A stretch of DNA of 44,439 bases from Corallococcus praedator. GTDB taxonomy: Bacteria; Myxococcota; Myxococcia; Myxococcales; Myxococcaceae. A model generated the notes under the pieces. It was not told the DNA's origin. It worked only from the letters and a program-made list of their open reading frames with translations, and did no database searches. Position numbers and translations under genes: made by a program. The stretch covers positions 1 to 44,439 of the forward strand of contig NZ_RAWI01000030.1 in NCBI RefSeq assembly GCF_003612125.1, given 5' to 3'. Shown here one piece after another: positions 16,553 through 24,134 of this stretch; position 1 is the stretch's first letter; every line of letters begins with the position of its first letter.

Positions 16553-17521
16553 ATGCGGATGGAGCGTTCGTGGAAACGCGTGGTGATGGTGTCGATGTTG
16601 ATGCTCGCGGTGGGCTGTCGCACGCCTGTCGGAGGCCTCAGGGCCGCGGGGGCGTCGGACTCGGGCAACTCCAGCGCGGGGGATGCGAGCAAGTCGGACT
16701 CGGGCAACTCCAGCCAGGGGGATTCGAGCAAGTCCGACTCGGGCAACTCCAGCGGCGGAGACTCGAGCCGGTCCGGGTCCAGTGGCGATTCGAGCGAGTC
16801 GGGGACGGGGGACTCCAGCGGCGGGGATTCGAGCCGGTCCGAGTCCAGCGGCACCAGTGAGCAAGGGTCGAGCCACTCGGACTCCAGTGACTCCAGCGAC
16901 TCCACCGACTCGGACTCGGGCAACTCCAGCGAGTCGGATTCGGGCAGCTCCCGCGAGGGCCACGCCAGCCACTCGGAGTCGAGCGAGGGCAGCAACTCGG
17001 ACACCAGCAAGTCGAGCCAGGCGGACCAGGGCGAGGACTCCAGCTCGCGGAGCGGGAGCAGCAACGAGCGGGGAAACCAGCTGCTGAGCACCGCTGCGGT
17101 GGCCCTGACGGTGCTGGGCCTGGGCGTCGTCATCTGGCAGGTGCAGGAGCACTCGGAGCGGCGCAAGGGGTTCAAGCCCTCAACGAGTGAGGTGGGGCGC
17201 GCGGCCCAGGTGTACTTGCGCGCGCGCACGTACCAGCTTCGCGAGGACCTGGCCCTGGGCGCGGGCCCGACGGTGGAGGACCTGGCCCAGGCGGCGCGCA
17301 TCCGCCGTGAGAACCTGGATGTCTTTGGCCGGCTGCTGCGCTCGCACCGCCAGGAGCTGCTGGCGCTGGCGGAGGCGAAGGCCCTGACGCCCGACCGGGC
17401 CCGCGCGTGGCTGGAGCGGGTGGGGGAGCTGGCGCGCACCGAACCGCGGCTCGAAGAAGACCGTCAGGCGTTCCTCCTGCGGCAGGAAGGGGAGGCCCCG
17501 GCGGCCGAGGTCACCCGTTGA
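16553..17521 (+). CDS. Ser/Gly/Asp-rich repeat lipoprotein with a second membrane segment
   Basis: This 322-residue protein has an unusual build. It starts with a lipoprotein signal (MRMERSWKRVVMVSMLMLAV, then GC, Cys22). About 145 residues then consist almost only of Ser, Asp, Gly, Asn and Glu in loose repeats such as SDSGNSS and GDSSKSD (about 35-178). A clear membrane helix follows (STAAVALTVLGLGVVIWQV, about 184-202), and then a soluble helical domain (about 215-320, YLRARTYQLREDLALG...). No known family was recognised for the last domain. GAGGGGG lies 4 nt before the ATG at 16553. The acidic linker would be disordered and could span the periplasm. The large DUF4105 gene starts 26 bp downstream on the same strand, so they are probably one operon. 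Confidence 0.82.
   Translation: MRMERSWKRVVMVSMLMLAVGCRTPVGGLRAAGASDSGNSSAGDASKSDSGNSSQGDSSKSDSGNSSGGDSSRSGSSGDSSESGTGDSSGGDSSRSESSGTSEQGSSHSDSSDSSDSTDSDSGNSSESDSGSSREGHASHSESSEGSNSDTSKSSQADQGEDSSSRSGSSNERGNQLLSTAAVALTVLGLGVVIWQVQEHSERRKGFKPSTSEVGRAAQVYLRARTYQLREDLALGAGPTVEDLAQAARIRRENLDVFGRLLRSHRQELLALAEAKALTPDRARAWLERVGELARTEPRLEEDRQAFLLRQEGEAPAAEVTR
16651..17070 (+). repeat. Degenerate Ser-rich coding repeat tract
   Basis: The DNA repeats variants of tcggactcgggcaactcc with drift, encoding SDSGNSS-type units. The first four units (16651-16770) are nearly identical and the later ones diverge. This gradient suggests growth by slippage or unequal crossing-over. Confidence 0.75.
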
Positions 17522-17547
17522 GGCCCTGCGAAGCGCGGGGGGCGTCC

Positions 17548-20376
17548 GTGCTGCGGATGGGCCTGCTGGTCCTGTTGGCACTGCCCGTCGGAGCCAGGGC
17601 CCAGGAGCCGTCACAGGCCGCCAACGAAGCGCAGGACGCGGAGCTGAACCTTCCGTCCCGCGTGGCCGCGCTGGAGGCCTCCACGGGCATCATCCTGCGC
17701 GACGCCGCGGCGCGAGATGCCGCGCTGATCTCCGACGTGGAAGCGGGCCTCGCCGCCCTGCCTCCCGCGATGCGCCGTCCTCCCGGAGGCCGTCTGGAGT
17801 TCGTGCTCCACCCGGAGCCCGCGCCGCTGGGCCTGGGCGACGGCTCCGAGGCCCGTCCCGACTGGTCCGGGGACCGCGAGCAGTTCCACCTCTACCGCTA
17901 CGCCCCCACGCAGGAGCGCCGCGCCACCCTGCGCCTGTCACGCCTCACGGAAGTGGAGGCCGAACACCTGTGGCGCCGCCGGGCCGTGGTGCACGCCGTG
18001 ATGCAGCGCTGGGACGACGCGAAGCGCTGGAGCCGGCGTCGGCAGTGGCGCCGGCTGGACGGGTGGATCCTCCCCTTCGAGCGGCCCCTGACGTGGAAGG
18101 AATCCGCGAGCATCACCTACGCCGGAGCCTTCAGCCGCGCGCGAGGCCAGGTCAGCGCCTCGCTGGACCTCGTCACCTTCGCGGAAGAACTCTTCATCCC
18201 CGCCGAGTCCCTGCGCGCGGACGCGCTGCCCGTGGATGATCAGGTGCGCTGCCAGGAGCTGTCCAAGGCGCGCGCCCTGTCGGAGTTCCTCGCGCAAGCG
18301 CACCTGGGCGACCTGCCCGGACGCGGTGACTGCCCGGCCTTCGACGCCTGGGCGGAGGCGGACGCGCTGTCCCACCTGGAGGTCCTGCTGGTCGCGGCCA
18401 CGGGCCGGCAGCCCCAATCCCTCTTCGGCCACATCCTCCTGCGTCCGGTGTGGCGCGAGGGCACCGTGGTGCAGGGCCCCGGCTTCGAGCGCGTGGTGCA
18501 ACTGGTGGCCCTCACCGGCCTGGAGTCGAAGGGCCTGGGCTACCTGGTGAAGGGCATGACGGGTGGCTACAGCACCGTCTTCCTCACCGGCACCCTGGGC
18601 GACATCGCCCACGAATCGCTGGAGCTGGAGCAGCGCACCATCCGCCGCTTCCGGTTGAACCTCACGCCCGGCGAAGCCCGGCGCATGCTGGAGCGCACCT
18701 GGGAACTCGAGCGGCGCGGCTACCTGGGCTACTACTTCTTCACCGACAACTGCGCCGCCGCGCTCCTCTTCCTCCTCAACGGAGCGCTGGAGGACGACCG
18801 TCACGTGCGAGCCCCCGGCACGCTGTGGGTGCTGCCCACCGCCACGCTGGACACGCTGGCGAAGACCGAAGTGGTGGACGCGGACGGACGCGCGGTGTCG
18901 CTCCTGGAGCACGTCCCGGACGCCTTTGAATCCACCGGCGACCGTGCCCGGCGCGCCCTCACGGAACAGGAGCAGCTCCTCACGAAGCTCGCCACGCTGC
19001 TTCCAGCTCAGGCCCTCGCGCCCCTGCGCGGCGTGCACCGCCTCCTCCAGTCCGCCGAACCCGACGTGCGCCGCGACGGTTACGAACACCTGACGCACGC
19101 GGTGACGACGGCGCTGGACTCCGCCCGCCCCACGTCACGCGCGGAGGTGCGCGAAGCCCTGCACGCCTACGTCGCGCACGCGGTGCGGGTGGAGCGCGCG
19201 GCGGTGGACCGGGCGGAAGCGGAGAAGCTGACCATCGACCGCGAGCGCCTCCTCGCACTCGACCTGAAGGAGGGCAAGGCCGCCGATGGCGCGCTCGACC
19301 GGCAGCGCCTCTTCGAGCGCGAGGATGCCTTGCAGCGCAAGCTCGCGGTGCTGGACCGCACGGCGGTGCTCCAGCAGGCGCTGGACGCGGCCACCAAGCG
19401 CCCGCCCACGCCGGAGGAACTCAAGGTCCTGGTGCGCGCGGAACGCACCGAGGCCGCCTTCGCCGCCGCCACCGACGCGCAAGGCCTGCTCAACGACGGA
19501 CCGCTGGCGGACGTGGATCCGCGCGCGTTCCTCGCCCGGGACCATGCGCGCAAGACGGAAGGGGAGGCCACCTGGGCTCGGGGCGCCCTGCGCGAATCCG
19601 GCGCGTCCCGCACGGTGGTGAGCGCGGGCATGGACTTCCCGGGCGTGGGGGATGCCAGGCCCGTGGTGAGCCTGCGCACCTCCGCGATGAACGAAGCGCT
19701 GGGGGACGCGCGGCTGCATGGCTTCCAGTCCAGCAGCGAGCTGCGCGTGCTGGACGGGGAACTCTCCGTGGAGCCGCGCTGGGGCGTGCCGCGCATCCTC
19801 GGCTCGCGACTGACGCTGGTGGGCTACCGCACGCTGCTTCCGGAGCTGCCCCAGCAGCAGCGCTCGGTGTCGGACGCGCTGGGCTGGGGCGCGGAGGCGG
19901 GGATGTCCACGGACTCCGAACGCCTGCTGCCCTACCGGATGTCGGTGCAGGCGGAGGCGCTGGGCGTGGTGGCGTCGTCGGAGCGCTTCGACACCTTCCT
20001 CGCGGTGGGCCTGGGCGCGCGGGCGACCATGGACTGGAGCGCGTTCCAGAACGCGCCCGCCGTGGGCCCCCGTCTGTCGTTGTCCCACCGCGCGGGCCTG
20101 CCCGGACCGGGCGGCAGCGCGCTGCGGTTGGAGGCCGCGTACGTGCCCGCGTGGCGCGCGGGCACCACGTCAGGCTTCACGCACGAGGCGGACGCGACGC
20201 TCCAGGTGGAGTGGTACCTGGGGCGCGTCGCCCATTGGAGCGTGCTGCTCACTCCCCGCGCACAGGTCCACTGGGAGGGACGACTCGCGTCGTGGTCAGG
20301 TCCCGCGAATAATCGTGCGAGCCTTCCGGAAGGATGGGCGCGACGTCGCCTTGCGCTAGGAGTGGAGCTCCGCTGA
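17548..20376 (+). CDS. Large DUF4105-family envelope protein
   Basis: This 942-residue protein has a signal peptide (MLRMGLLVLLALPVGARAQ). Its centre (about 270-420) matches DUF4105, the Lnb/NlpC-like periplasmic domain: the QSLFGHILLRPVW block carries the conserved FGHxxLR, and FTDNCAAALLFLLN the conserved NC pair. The region about 470-650 is helical. The last 250 residues alternate in a way that suits a beta-barrel (ASRTVVSAGMDFPG..., ending ALGVELR), so an outer-membrane barrel with a periplasmic DUF4105 domain is likely. The biochemical role is unknown; some DUF4105 proteins have been suggested to be cysteine peptidase-like. I chose the GTG at 17548 because a GGGGGG site lies 5 nt before it; ATG 17557 is possible. 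The 3' end overlaps a convergent gene by 128 bp. Confidence 0.8.
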   Translation: MLRMGLLVLLALPVGARAQEPSQAANEAQDAELNLPSRVAALEASTGIILRDAAARDAALISDVEAGLAALPPAMRRPPGGRLEFVLHPEPAPLGLGDGSEARPDWSGDREQFHLYRYAPTQERRATLRLSRLTEVEAEHLWRRRAVVHAVMQRWDDAKRWSRRRQWRRLDGWILPFERPLTWKESASITYAGAFSRARGQVSASLDLVTFAEELFIPAESLRADALPVDDQVRCQELSKARALSEFLAQAHLGDLPGRGDCPAFDAWAEADALSHLEVLLVAATGRQPQSLFGHILLRPVWREGTVVQGPGFERVVQLVALTGLESKGLGYLVKGMTGGYSTVFLTGTLGDIAHESLELEQRTIRRFRLNLTPGEARRMLERTWELERRGYLGYYFFTDNCAAALLFLLNGALEDDRHVRAPGTLWVLPTATLDTLAKTEVVDADGRAVSLLEHVPDAFESTGDRARRALTEQEQLLTKLATLLPAQALAPLRGVHRLLQSAEPDVRRDGYEHLTHAVTTALDSARPTSRAEVREALHAYVAHAVRVERAAVDRAEAEKLTIDRERLLALDLKEGKAADGALDRQRLFEREDALQRKLAVLDRTAVLQQALDAATKRPPTPEELKVLVRAERTEAAFAAATDAQGLLNDGPLADVDPRAFLARDHARKTEGEATWARGALRESGASRTVVSAGMDFPGVGDARPVVSLRTSAMNEALGDARLHGFQSSSELRVLDGELSVEPRWGVPRILGSRLTLVGYRTLLPELPQQQRSVSDALGWGAEAGMSTDSERLLPYRMSVQAEALGVVASSERFDTFLAVGLGARATMDWSAFQNAPAVGPRLSLSHRAGLPGPGGSALRLEAAYVPAWRAGTTSGFTHEADATLQVEWYLGRVAHWSVLLTPRAQVHWEGRLASWSGPANNRASLPEGWARRRLALGVELR

Positions 20377-20854
20377 CGCGCGGGACGGTGATGACGGGGA
20401 CCTCGCCGCTGAAGATGGGCCGGCTGGCGGCACCGGAGATGGCGCCCACGAACACCCCGATGGCGTGCAGGACGCTCCACGTCGTGAAGCCCAGTCCGGA
20501 GAAGATGCGCACGCTGCCCACGCCGAAGACGTAGAAGAGCGTGTAGAGCACGCCGGGCACCAGGATGGCCGTGGCGAGCGCGGCCCCCAGCGCACGGCGC
20601 GGCTTGCCCGCGTGGAAGCCGCCAAACACGCCCGCCAGCATGCCGTTGACCAGCGGCGCGAAGAAGGTGGCGAGGCTGATGAGCACCATCGTCACCACGC
20701 TCACCTTGAACCGGTTGTGCTTCCAATCGATGTGGCTGTGCACCACCCGGGTGTTCGCCGGGTGGCTCTCATACTCCAGCGTCTCGTTGGGCAGCGGCGG
20801 CAGGCGATGCGAGGGACTCTGGCGTTCAGGGGCGTCCGTATAGGTCTCATCCAT
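20249..20854 (-). CDS. Small integral membrane protein of unknown function
   Basis: This 201-residue protein has a hydrophilic N-terminus (1-55) followed by about four membrane segments (VVTMVLISLATFFAPLVNGM, then LAGVFGGFHAG, then ALATAILVPGVLYTLFYVFG, then VLHAIGVFVGAISGAA), and a soluble C-terminal tail of about 50 residues. The Gly/Ala-rich pattern with GGFHAGKPRRA is reminiscent of DUF5518-type membrane proteins, but I am not certain. The ATG at 20854 gives a start just before the conserved-looking region. Its last 42 codons run opposite to the end of the DUF4105 gene. Codon third-position GC is high through the body, supporting real coding. Confidence 0.7.
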   Translation of the reverse strand: MDETYTDAPERQSPSHRLPPLPNETLEYESHPANTRVVHSHIDWKHNRFKVSVVTMVLISLATFFAPLVNGMLAGVFGGFHAGKPRRALGAALATAILVPGVLYTLFYVFGVGSVRIFSGLGFTTWSVLHAIGVFVGAISGAASRPIFSGEVPVITVPRVSGAPLLAQGDVAPILPEGSHDYSRDLTTTRVVPPSGPVRGE

Positions 20855-21057
20855 GGGGCGTTGGCCTCCGTGCGGGCGGGGGGGAAGGACGGTGCCCGGA
20901 CAGGGTTTGAGATGGTGCTGGAAGCGGGCAGGTGGAAGGGCTGACGGCTCCTCCGGACCCCGAGAGGAAGGGCGCCCGCCGCGCCTGCCCGCCGGGAATT
21001 TCCCCAACGCGGCGTGGGGGCGGCTGCCGCACGCGGGGGCCGTGACGCATCGGAGAC

Positions 21058-21085
21058 TTGGCGCCCGGCGGCTGGCGGCTATGCT
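21058..21085 (+). promoter_or_regulatory. Candidate sigma-70 promoter for the lipoprotein gene at 21128
   Basis: TTGGCG at 21058-21063 and TATGCT at 21080-21085 are separated by 16 bp, placing a start site about 35 nt before the gene. Both hexamers are imperfect (4/6 each). The rest of the 273-bp divergent space 20855-21127 shows nothing else recognisable. Confidence 0.35.
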
Positions 21086-21127
21086 GCCGCGCCTCTGCCG
21101 TACCGCTTCCCAGCCTGGATGGACCCC

Positions 21128-21628
21128 ATGAGCCTTCGCCGCAACCTGCTGACCGTCGCCCTCCTCTCCACCGCGCTGCTGTCGGCGTGCTCGCTCTCGC
21201 TGCGCCCGCGCTACAAGGACCTGATCCAGACGGCGGGCACCACCACGCAGCTCACCGAGGATCAGCTCGTGGTCCTGCGCGTGGTGGACTCACAGACGGG
21301 GCAGCCGGTGAAGGGCGCCAAGGTGGGCGGCGGTGAGTTCCGCAACCGCCTCAGCGCCATCAGCGACGAGAACGGCGAGGTGACCCTCAAGGTCAACCAG
21401 GCCCTGCTGACCGAGAACCCCCTGGTGGAGGTCGTGCTGCCCAAGGGCGTGCGCCACTACAAGCTCCAGGTGGTGCCCTCCGGTGAGTCCCCCGCCCCCG
21501 AAGGCGAGCCGGTCGTCGCCCCGCCGAGCATCCCGAACGAGCCTACGTCGCCCGCCGCGCCCGTGACGCCCGCGCCCGGCGCCCCCACCGAGACGCCCGT
21601 CCAGCCGGCGCCCACCAGCGGCACCTGA
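21128..21628 (+). CDS. Small lipoprotein with carboxypeptidase-regulatory-like fold and Pro-rich tail
   Basis: This 166-residue protein starts MSLRRNLLTVALLSTALLSAC, a textbook lipobox (LSAC, Cys21). Residues about 45-118 (VVLRVVDSQTGQPVKGAKV..., AISDENGEVTLKVN) match the beta-sandwich of carboxypeptidase-regulatory/CarboxypepD_reg-like domains, which serve as structural or adhesive modules. The last 45 residues are rich in Pro, Ala, Thr and Glu and probably disordered. An ATG 9 nt upstream (21119) is in frame and possible. The gene ends in a palindrome shared with the stop of the convergent PilZ gene. Confidence 0.82.
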   Translation: MSLRRNLLTVALLSTALLSACSLSLRPRYKDLIQTAGTTTQLTEDQLVVLRVVDSQTGQPVKGAKVGGGEFRNRLSAISDENGEVTLKVNQALLTENPLVEVVLPKGVRHYKLQVVPSGESPAPEGEPVVAPPSIPNEPTSPAAPVTPAPGAPTETPVQPAPTSGT

Positions 21629-21642
21629 GCCGCGCTCAGGTG
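21622..21642. terminator. Palindrome containing both stop codons of a convergent pair
   Basis: CACCTGAGC-CGC-GCTCAGGTG is a perfect 9-bp stem with a 3-nt loop. The TGA of the lipoprotein gene and the TGA of the PilZ gene both lie inside its arms. There is no T-run, so termination would depend on the stem, Rho or convergent transcription. Confidence 0.5.
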
Positions 21643-21980
21643 AACCAGCGGACCAGGCGCTTGCCCTGCAGGCGCCGGTACGCGACCAGCAGCCGCTGGA
21701 AGTCCCCGTTGATGGTGACGAAGCGCACGCCGTAGCGCCCCCGCGTGCGCTCCCCCGCAGAGCGGCGCGTCCACATCACCTCGCCCTGGAAGGGAACCTC
21801 TTCGTCCCCCAGGAGCAGCGCGCCCTCCAGCACGTCGCCCGCCTTCATCGGCTGGAGCATGTCCGCGCAGAAGCCGCTCTCCGACACGTCCCGCGTGTAC
21901 ACCGGCAGCATGCCGCGCAGACGGACGGCCAGGCGATGCTCGAAGCGGGGCACGGCTCGGGGCAGGTGCATGCCGCCCAT
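21636..21980 (-). CDS. Single-domain PilZ protein (c-di-GMP receptor)
   Basis: This 114-residue protein is a bare PilZ domain. The two c-di-GMP-binding motifs are intact: RFEHR (12-16, RxxxR) and DVSESG (31-36, (D/N)xSxxG). The beta strands follow, with VMWTRR and YGVRFV typical of PilZ. It should bind cyclic di-GMP in the cytoplasm and pass the signal to a protein partner; possible outputs in myxobacteria include motility, polysaccharide and development. No partner gene is next to it. ATG 21971 is an alternative start 9 nt downstream. Confidence 0.88.
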   Translation of the reverse strand: MGGMHLPRAVPRFEHRLAVRLRGMLPVYTRDVSESGFCADMLQPMKAGDVLEGALLLGDEEVPFQGEVMWTRRSAGERTRGRYGVRFVTINGDFQRLLVAYRRLQGKRLVRWFT

Positions 21981-22097
21981 TCTGTCAGAGTCCGTCTCGG
22001 CGATAAAATTGCGTCGGAACGGAACCAGGCAGGGGTGCGTGCCCGGCGTGCAAATCCCGGGAAACGTTGAGAAATCTCCCCGAGGAGGGAGCGGCCC

Positions 22098-22622
22098 ATG
22101 TCGAAGGCGTTCACGAAGGAAGACGGGGGCGGTGACGAGGGGCTCACCCCCATGCGTCCCCGGACGACGGCGGGGGAGCAGCGCTACATCACCCCGGAAG
22201 GTTACCGCGCGCTCCAGGAGGAGCTGCTGGCCTCGCAGGGGCCGGTGCCCCAGGACTGGCCGGAGCTGGAGGCGGGCGTGCGCAGGCGTGAGCGCGAGCG
22301 CCGGGCGCGTGAGGTCGCGGCCATCCTGGAAGAGGTGCGGGTGGTGGAGCCGGATCCTTCGCAGGCGGGGCGCGTCTTCTTCGGCGCGTGGGTGGTGCTG
22401 GAGGACGAGGAGGGCGAACAGATGCGCTACCGCATCGTCGGGCCGGACGAAGCGGACGTGAAGGCGGGGCGGTTGAGTGTGGAGTCCCCGCTGGCGCGCG
22501 CGCTCCTGGGCAAGGAGGCCGGAGAGGTCGTCCTGGTGGAGCGCCCGCGCGGCCCGGTGGAGTACGAACTGCTCGCGGTGGAGTACGCGCGGTCCGAAGA
22601 AGCGTCCGCGCCGGGGCCTTGA
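22098..22622 (+). CDS. GreB-like transcription factor lacking the acidic coiled-coil tip
   Basis: This 174-residue protein has a C-terminal Gre domain that is plainly GreB-like (GRVFFGAWVVLEDEEGEQ, YRIVGPDEADV, SVESPLARALLGKEAGEVV). It has the N-terminal entry motif YITPEGYRALQEEL. From ITPEG to FFGAW it has about 62 residues, against about 80 in E. coli GreB. The missing part is the coiled-coil tip with GDRSENADY, whose Asp and Glu activate transcript cleavage by RNA polymerase; here the segment reads PQDWPELEAGVRRRERE. It should still bind the polymerase secondary channel, but probably cannot stimulate cleavage, and it may inhibit or modulate as Gfh1-type paralogues do (inference). The ATG has a GGAGGGA site. 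It is convergent with the methyltransferase gene. Confidence 0.85.
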   Translation: MSKAFTKEDGGGDEGLTPMRPRTTAGEQRYITPEGYRALQEELLASQGPVPQDWPELEAGVRRRERERRAREVAAILEEVRVVEPDPSQAGRVFFGAWVVLEDEEGEQMRYRIVGPDEADVKAGRLSVESPLARALLGKEAGEVVLVERPRGPVEYELLAVEYARSEEASAPGP

Positions 22623-22632
22623 GCGACGCTCA
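22620..22632. terminator. 13-bp palindrome joining two convergent stop codons
   Basis: TGAGC-GAC-GCTCA contains the TGA of the greB-like gene on one strand and the TGA of the methyltransferase gene on the other. The same TGAGC-N3-GCTCA core sits at the 21.6-kb convergent pair. Confidence 0.4.
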
Positions 22633-23346
22633 GCGCTTCGTGGCGTGCACGGTGACGAGGCCGGTGAAGGGCTTCGGCATGCCGCCCTCGCGCACCTCGA
22701 CGGTGAAGCCTTCCGCCTCCAGCAGGGCGCGGGCGCGGGGCACCAGGAACGTCAGGTAGTACATGACGAAGGGCGGCTTCCAGAGCGCGTTGCGCACGCG
22801 CATGGCCGCGTTGAAGCCCTTCGCCACCCAGTAGCCGGGGTTGAGCGCGGACGGCGGATGGCCGGTGACGAAGACGAACCGCCCTCCCGGCTTCAGCGCC
22901 CGCGCGATGCCCTTCACCAGGCGCGGCTCGTCCGCTTCCAGGATGTGCCCGAAGGCGCCGAAGCTGGTGATCAGGTCGAACGCCTCCGTGAAGGGCAGCT
23001 CCAGCGCATCGCCCCGCACGAAGTCGAGCGCCGCGTCCCCGGGCGCATCCCGGAGCAGTTGGCGCGCCTCGTCCAGCATCCCCTGGCTCAGGTCCAGTCC
23101 GACGACGCGGTCGCGGCAAAGGGGGCGCAGCACGCGCATCGCGGCGCCGGTGCCGCAGCACACGTCCAGCGCGGCGCCCACGCTCCTTTCCGGGCCCACC
23201 TGCGCGAGCGAGGCCTTGAGCACCGCATCGGGCGTGCGGAACGGGGTGTGCTCGAACTTGGGGGCGAGCAGGTCGTAGCCGTGCTCGACGGAGGTGAGGG
23301 CCTGCCGGGTCAGCTCCCGGAAGGTGGGGCCATCGCGGTGGAACAT
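22630..23346 (-). CDS. SAM-dependent class I methyltransferase
   Basis: This 238-residue protein has a Methyltransf_11/UbiE-type Rossmann fold. Motif I is ALDVCCGTGAAM, the acidic strand-2 end is VVGLDLSQGM, motif II is FDLITSFGAFGHI, and a post-motif is LKPGGRFVFVTG. It transfers a methyl group from S-adenosylmethionine; the acceptor is unknown and could be a small lipid or quinone-like molecule. It has no signal peptide. ATG 23346 is used, but GTG at 23364 has a better ribosome site (GGAGG 8 nt upstream) and would add six residues. The stop codon is shared with a palindrome at the end of the GreB-like gene. Confidence 0.82.
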   Translation of the reverse strand: MFHRDGPTFRELTRQALTSVEHGYDLLAPKFEHTPFRTPDAVLKASLAQVGPERSVGAALDVCCGTGAAMRVLRPLCRDRVVGLDLSQGMLDEARQLLRDAPGDAALDFVRGDALELPFTEAFDLITSFGAFGHILEADEPRLVKGIARALKPGGRFVFVTGHPPSALNPGYWVAKGFNAAMRVRNALWKPPFVMYYLTFLVPRARALLEAEGFTVEVREGGMPKPFTGLVTVHATKR

Positions 23347-23471
23347 GGGATGAGGTGTACCCACATCCACCGCCTCCCGTCACCTGGGGCTGCACGGGAC
23401 CCGACGGACTTTGAATGTTTCGGCGGGGGGGCCGTCAGTCAGGACAAGCAACACAACGGAGGATGGAAGAC

Positions 23472-23960
23472 ATGGCTTTCAAGACTGCGCTCTCGACCCT
23501 GGCCTTCGCTGCACTGCTGCTCGGTTCCTCCTCGGCGTTCGCGGAAGACTGGCGCGGGCCGACGCGGGCGGATGCGAAGTGGGGGCACCAGAGCCGGGGC
23601 GGGTGGGAGGTTCCGCAGGGCCAGGCGTTCCGCTACGAGGATGACGACGCGCGCACGCGCCGCTTCGTGGGGTGCCGCGGCCCGAACTGCGATGCCCGCC
23701 CGATGCCGCGCCCGGTGGACTCGCGGGGCCGCTACGAGCTGCAGACGGTGGAGCGCTGGGTGCCGGCGCGCTACGAGCAGGTCTGGGTCCCGGAGCAGTG
23801 CGTGGCCCAGGGCCGCCGCGGGCGCCACGTGCGCTGCACGCCGGGCTACTACGACCAGCGCTACATCGCGGGCGACTACCAGGCGGTGACGGAGTGGGTC
23901 TGGGTGCCGTACGCCGGGCGCCGCTGGGTGACCGTGCACGCGGCGGCCTACTACCCGTAG
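23472..23960 (+). CDS. Small secreted protein with paired aromatic/Val repeats
   Basis: This 162-residue protein has a clean signal peptide (MAFKTALSTLAFAALLLGSS, ending AFAED). The mature part is basic and aromatic. It contains two related stretches, TVERWVPARYEQVWVPEQC and AVTEWVWVPYAGRRWVTV, the kind seen in short myxobacterial proteins with YXX-repeat/WVP motifs. Four Cys residues (FVGCRGPNC, VPEQC, VRCTPGYY) could form two disulfides. Function is unknown; a periplasmic or surface location is likely. The GGAGG site lies 9 nt before ATG 23472. Confidence 0.75.
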   Translation: MAFKTALSTLAFAALLLGSSSAFAEDWRGPTRADAKWGHQSRGGWEVPQGQAFRYEDDDARTRRFVGCRGPNCDARPMPRPVDSRGRYELQTVERWVPARYEQVWVPEQCVAQGRRGRHVRCTPGYYDQRYIAGDYQAVTEWVWVPYAGRRWVTVHAAAYYP

Positions 23961-23976
23961 TCGAAGCTTTCTGACG

Positions 23977-24006
23977 GCAGCAGGGGACGAACGCAGCAGG
24001 GGACGA
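23977..24006 (+). repeat. Direct repeat of 14 bp, two exact copies and a degenerate third
   Basis: GCAGCAGGGGACGA occurs at 23977-23990 and 23993-24006, and a degenerate copy (GCACGCAGGGGACA) at about 24012-24025. They sit between a gene end and a strong hairpin. Only three units, so it is not a CRISPR array. Confidence 0.6.
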
Positions 24007-24026
24007 CAGCAGCACGCAGGGGACAC

Positions 24027-24068
24027 GCGGGGCGGTACCTGGAGAGGGGTCTCCGGGTATCGCCCCGC
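24027..24068 (+). terminator. Long perfect-like hairpin (19-bp stem, GGGG loop)
   Basis: GCGGGGCG-G-TACC-T-GGAGA pairs with TCTCC-G-GGTA-T-CGCCCCGC, 19 pairs including two G-U, around a 4-nt loop. It follows the small secreted protein gene by 66 bp and precedes the SDR gene by 66 bp. A short GTTTCG follows, so termination of the upstream gene is likely, but it could also be part of the SDR leader. Confidence 0.6.
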
Positions 24069-24134
24069 GGCGTTTCGTGGCGGAAAAGGCTCCGGATGCC
24101 TTTCGCGAGCGGGCCTGTTAGGCAGGGCCCGCAT

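Noticed and set aside
23977-24025. Possible CRISPR-like repeat
   Set aside because: Only two exact copies and one partial copy with 2-5 bp between them, no spacers of proper size and no cas genes.
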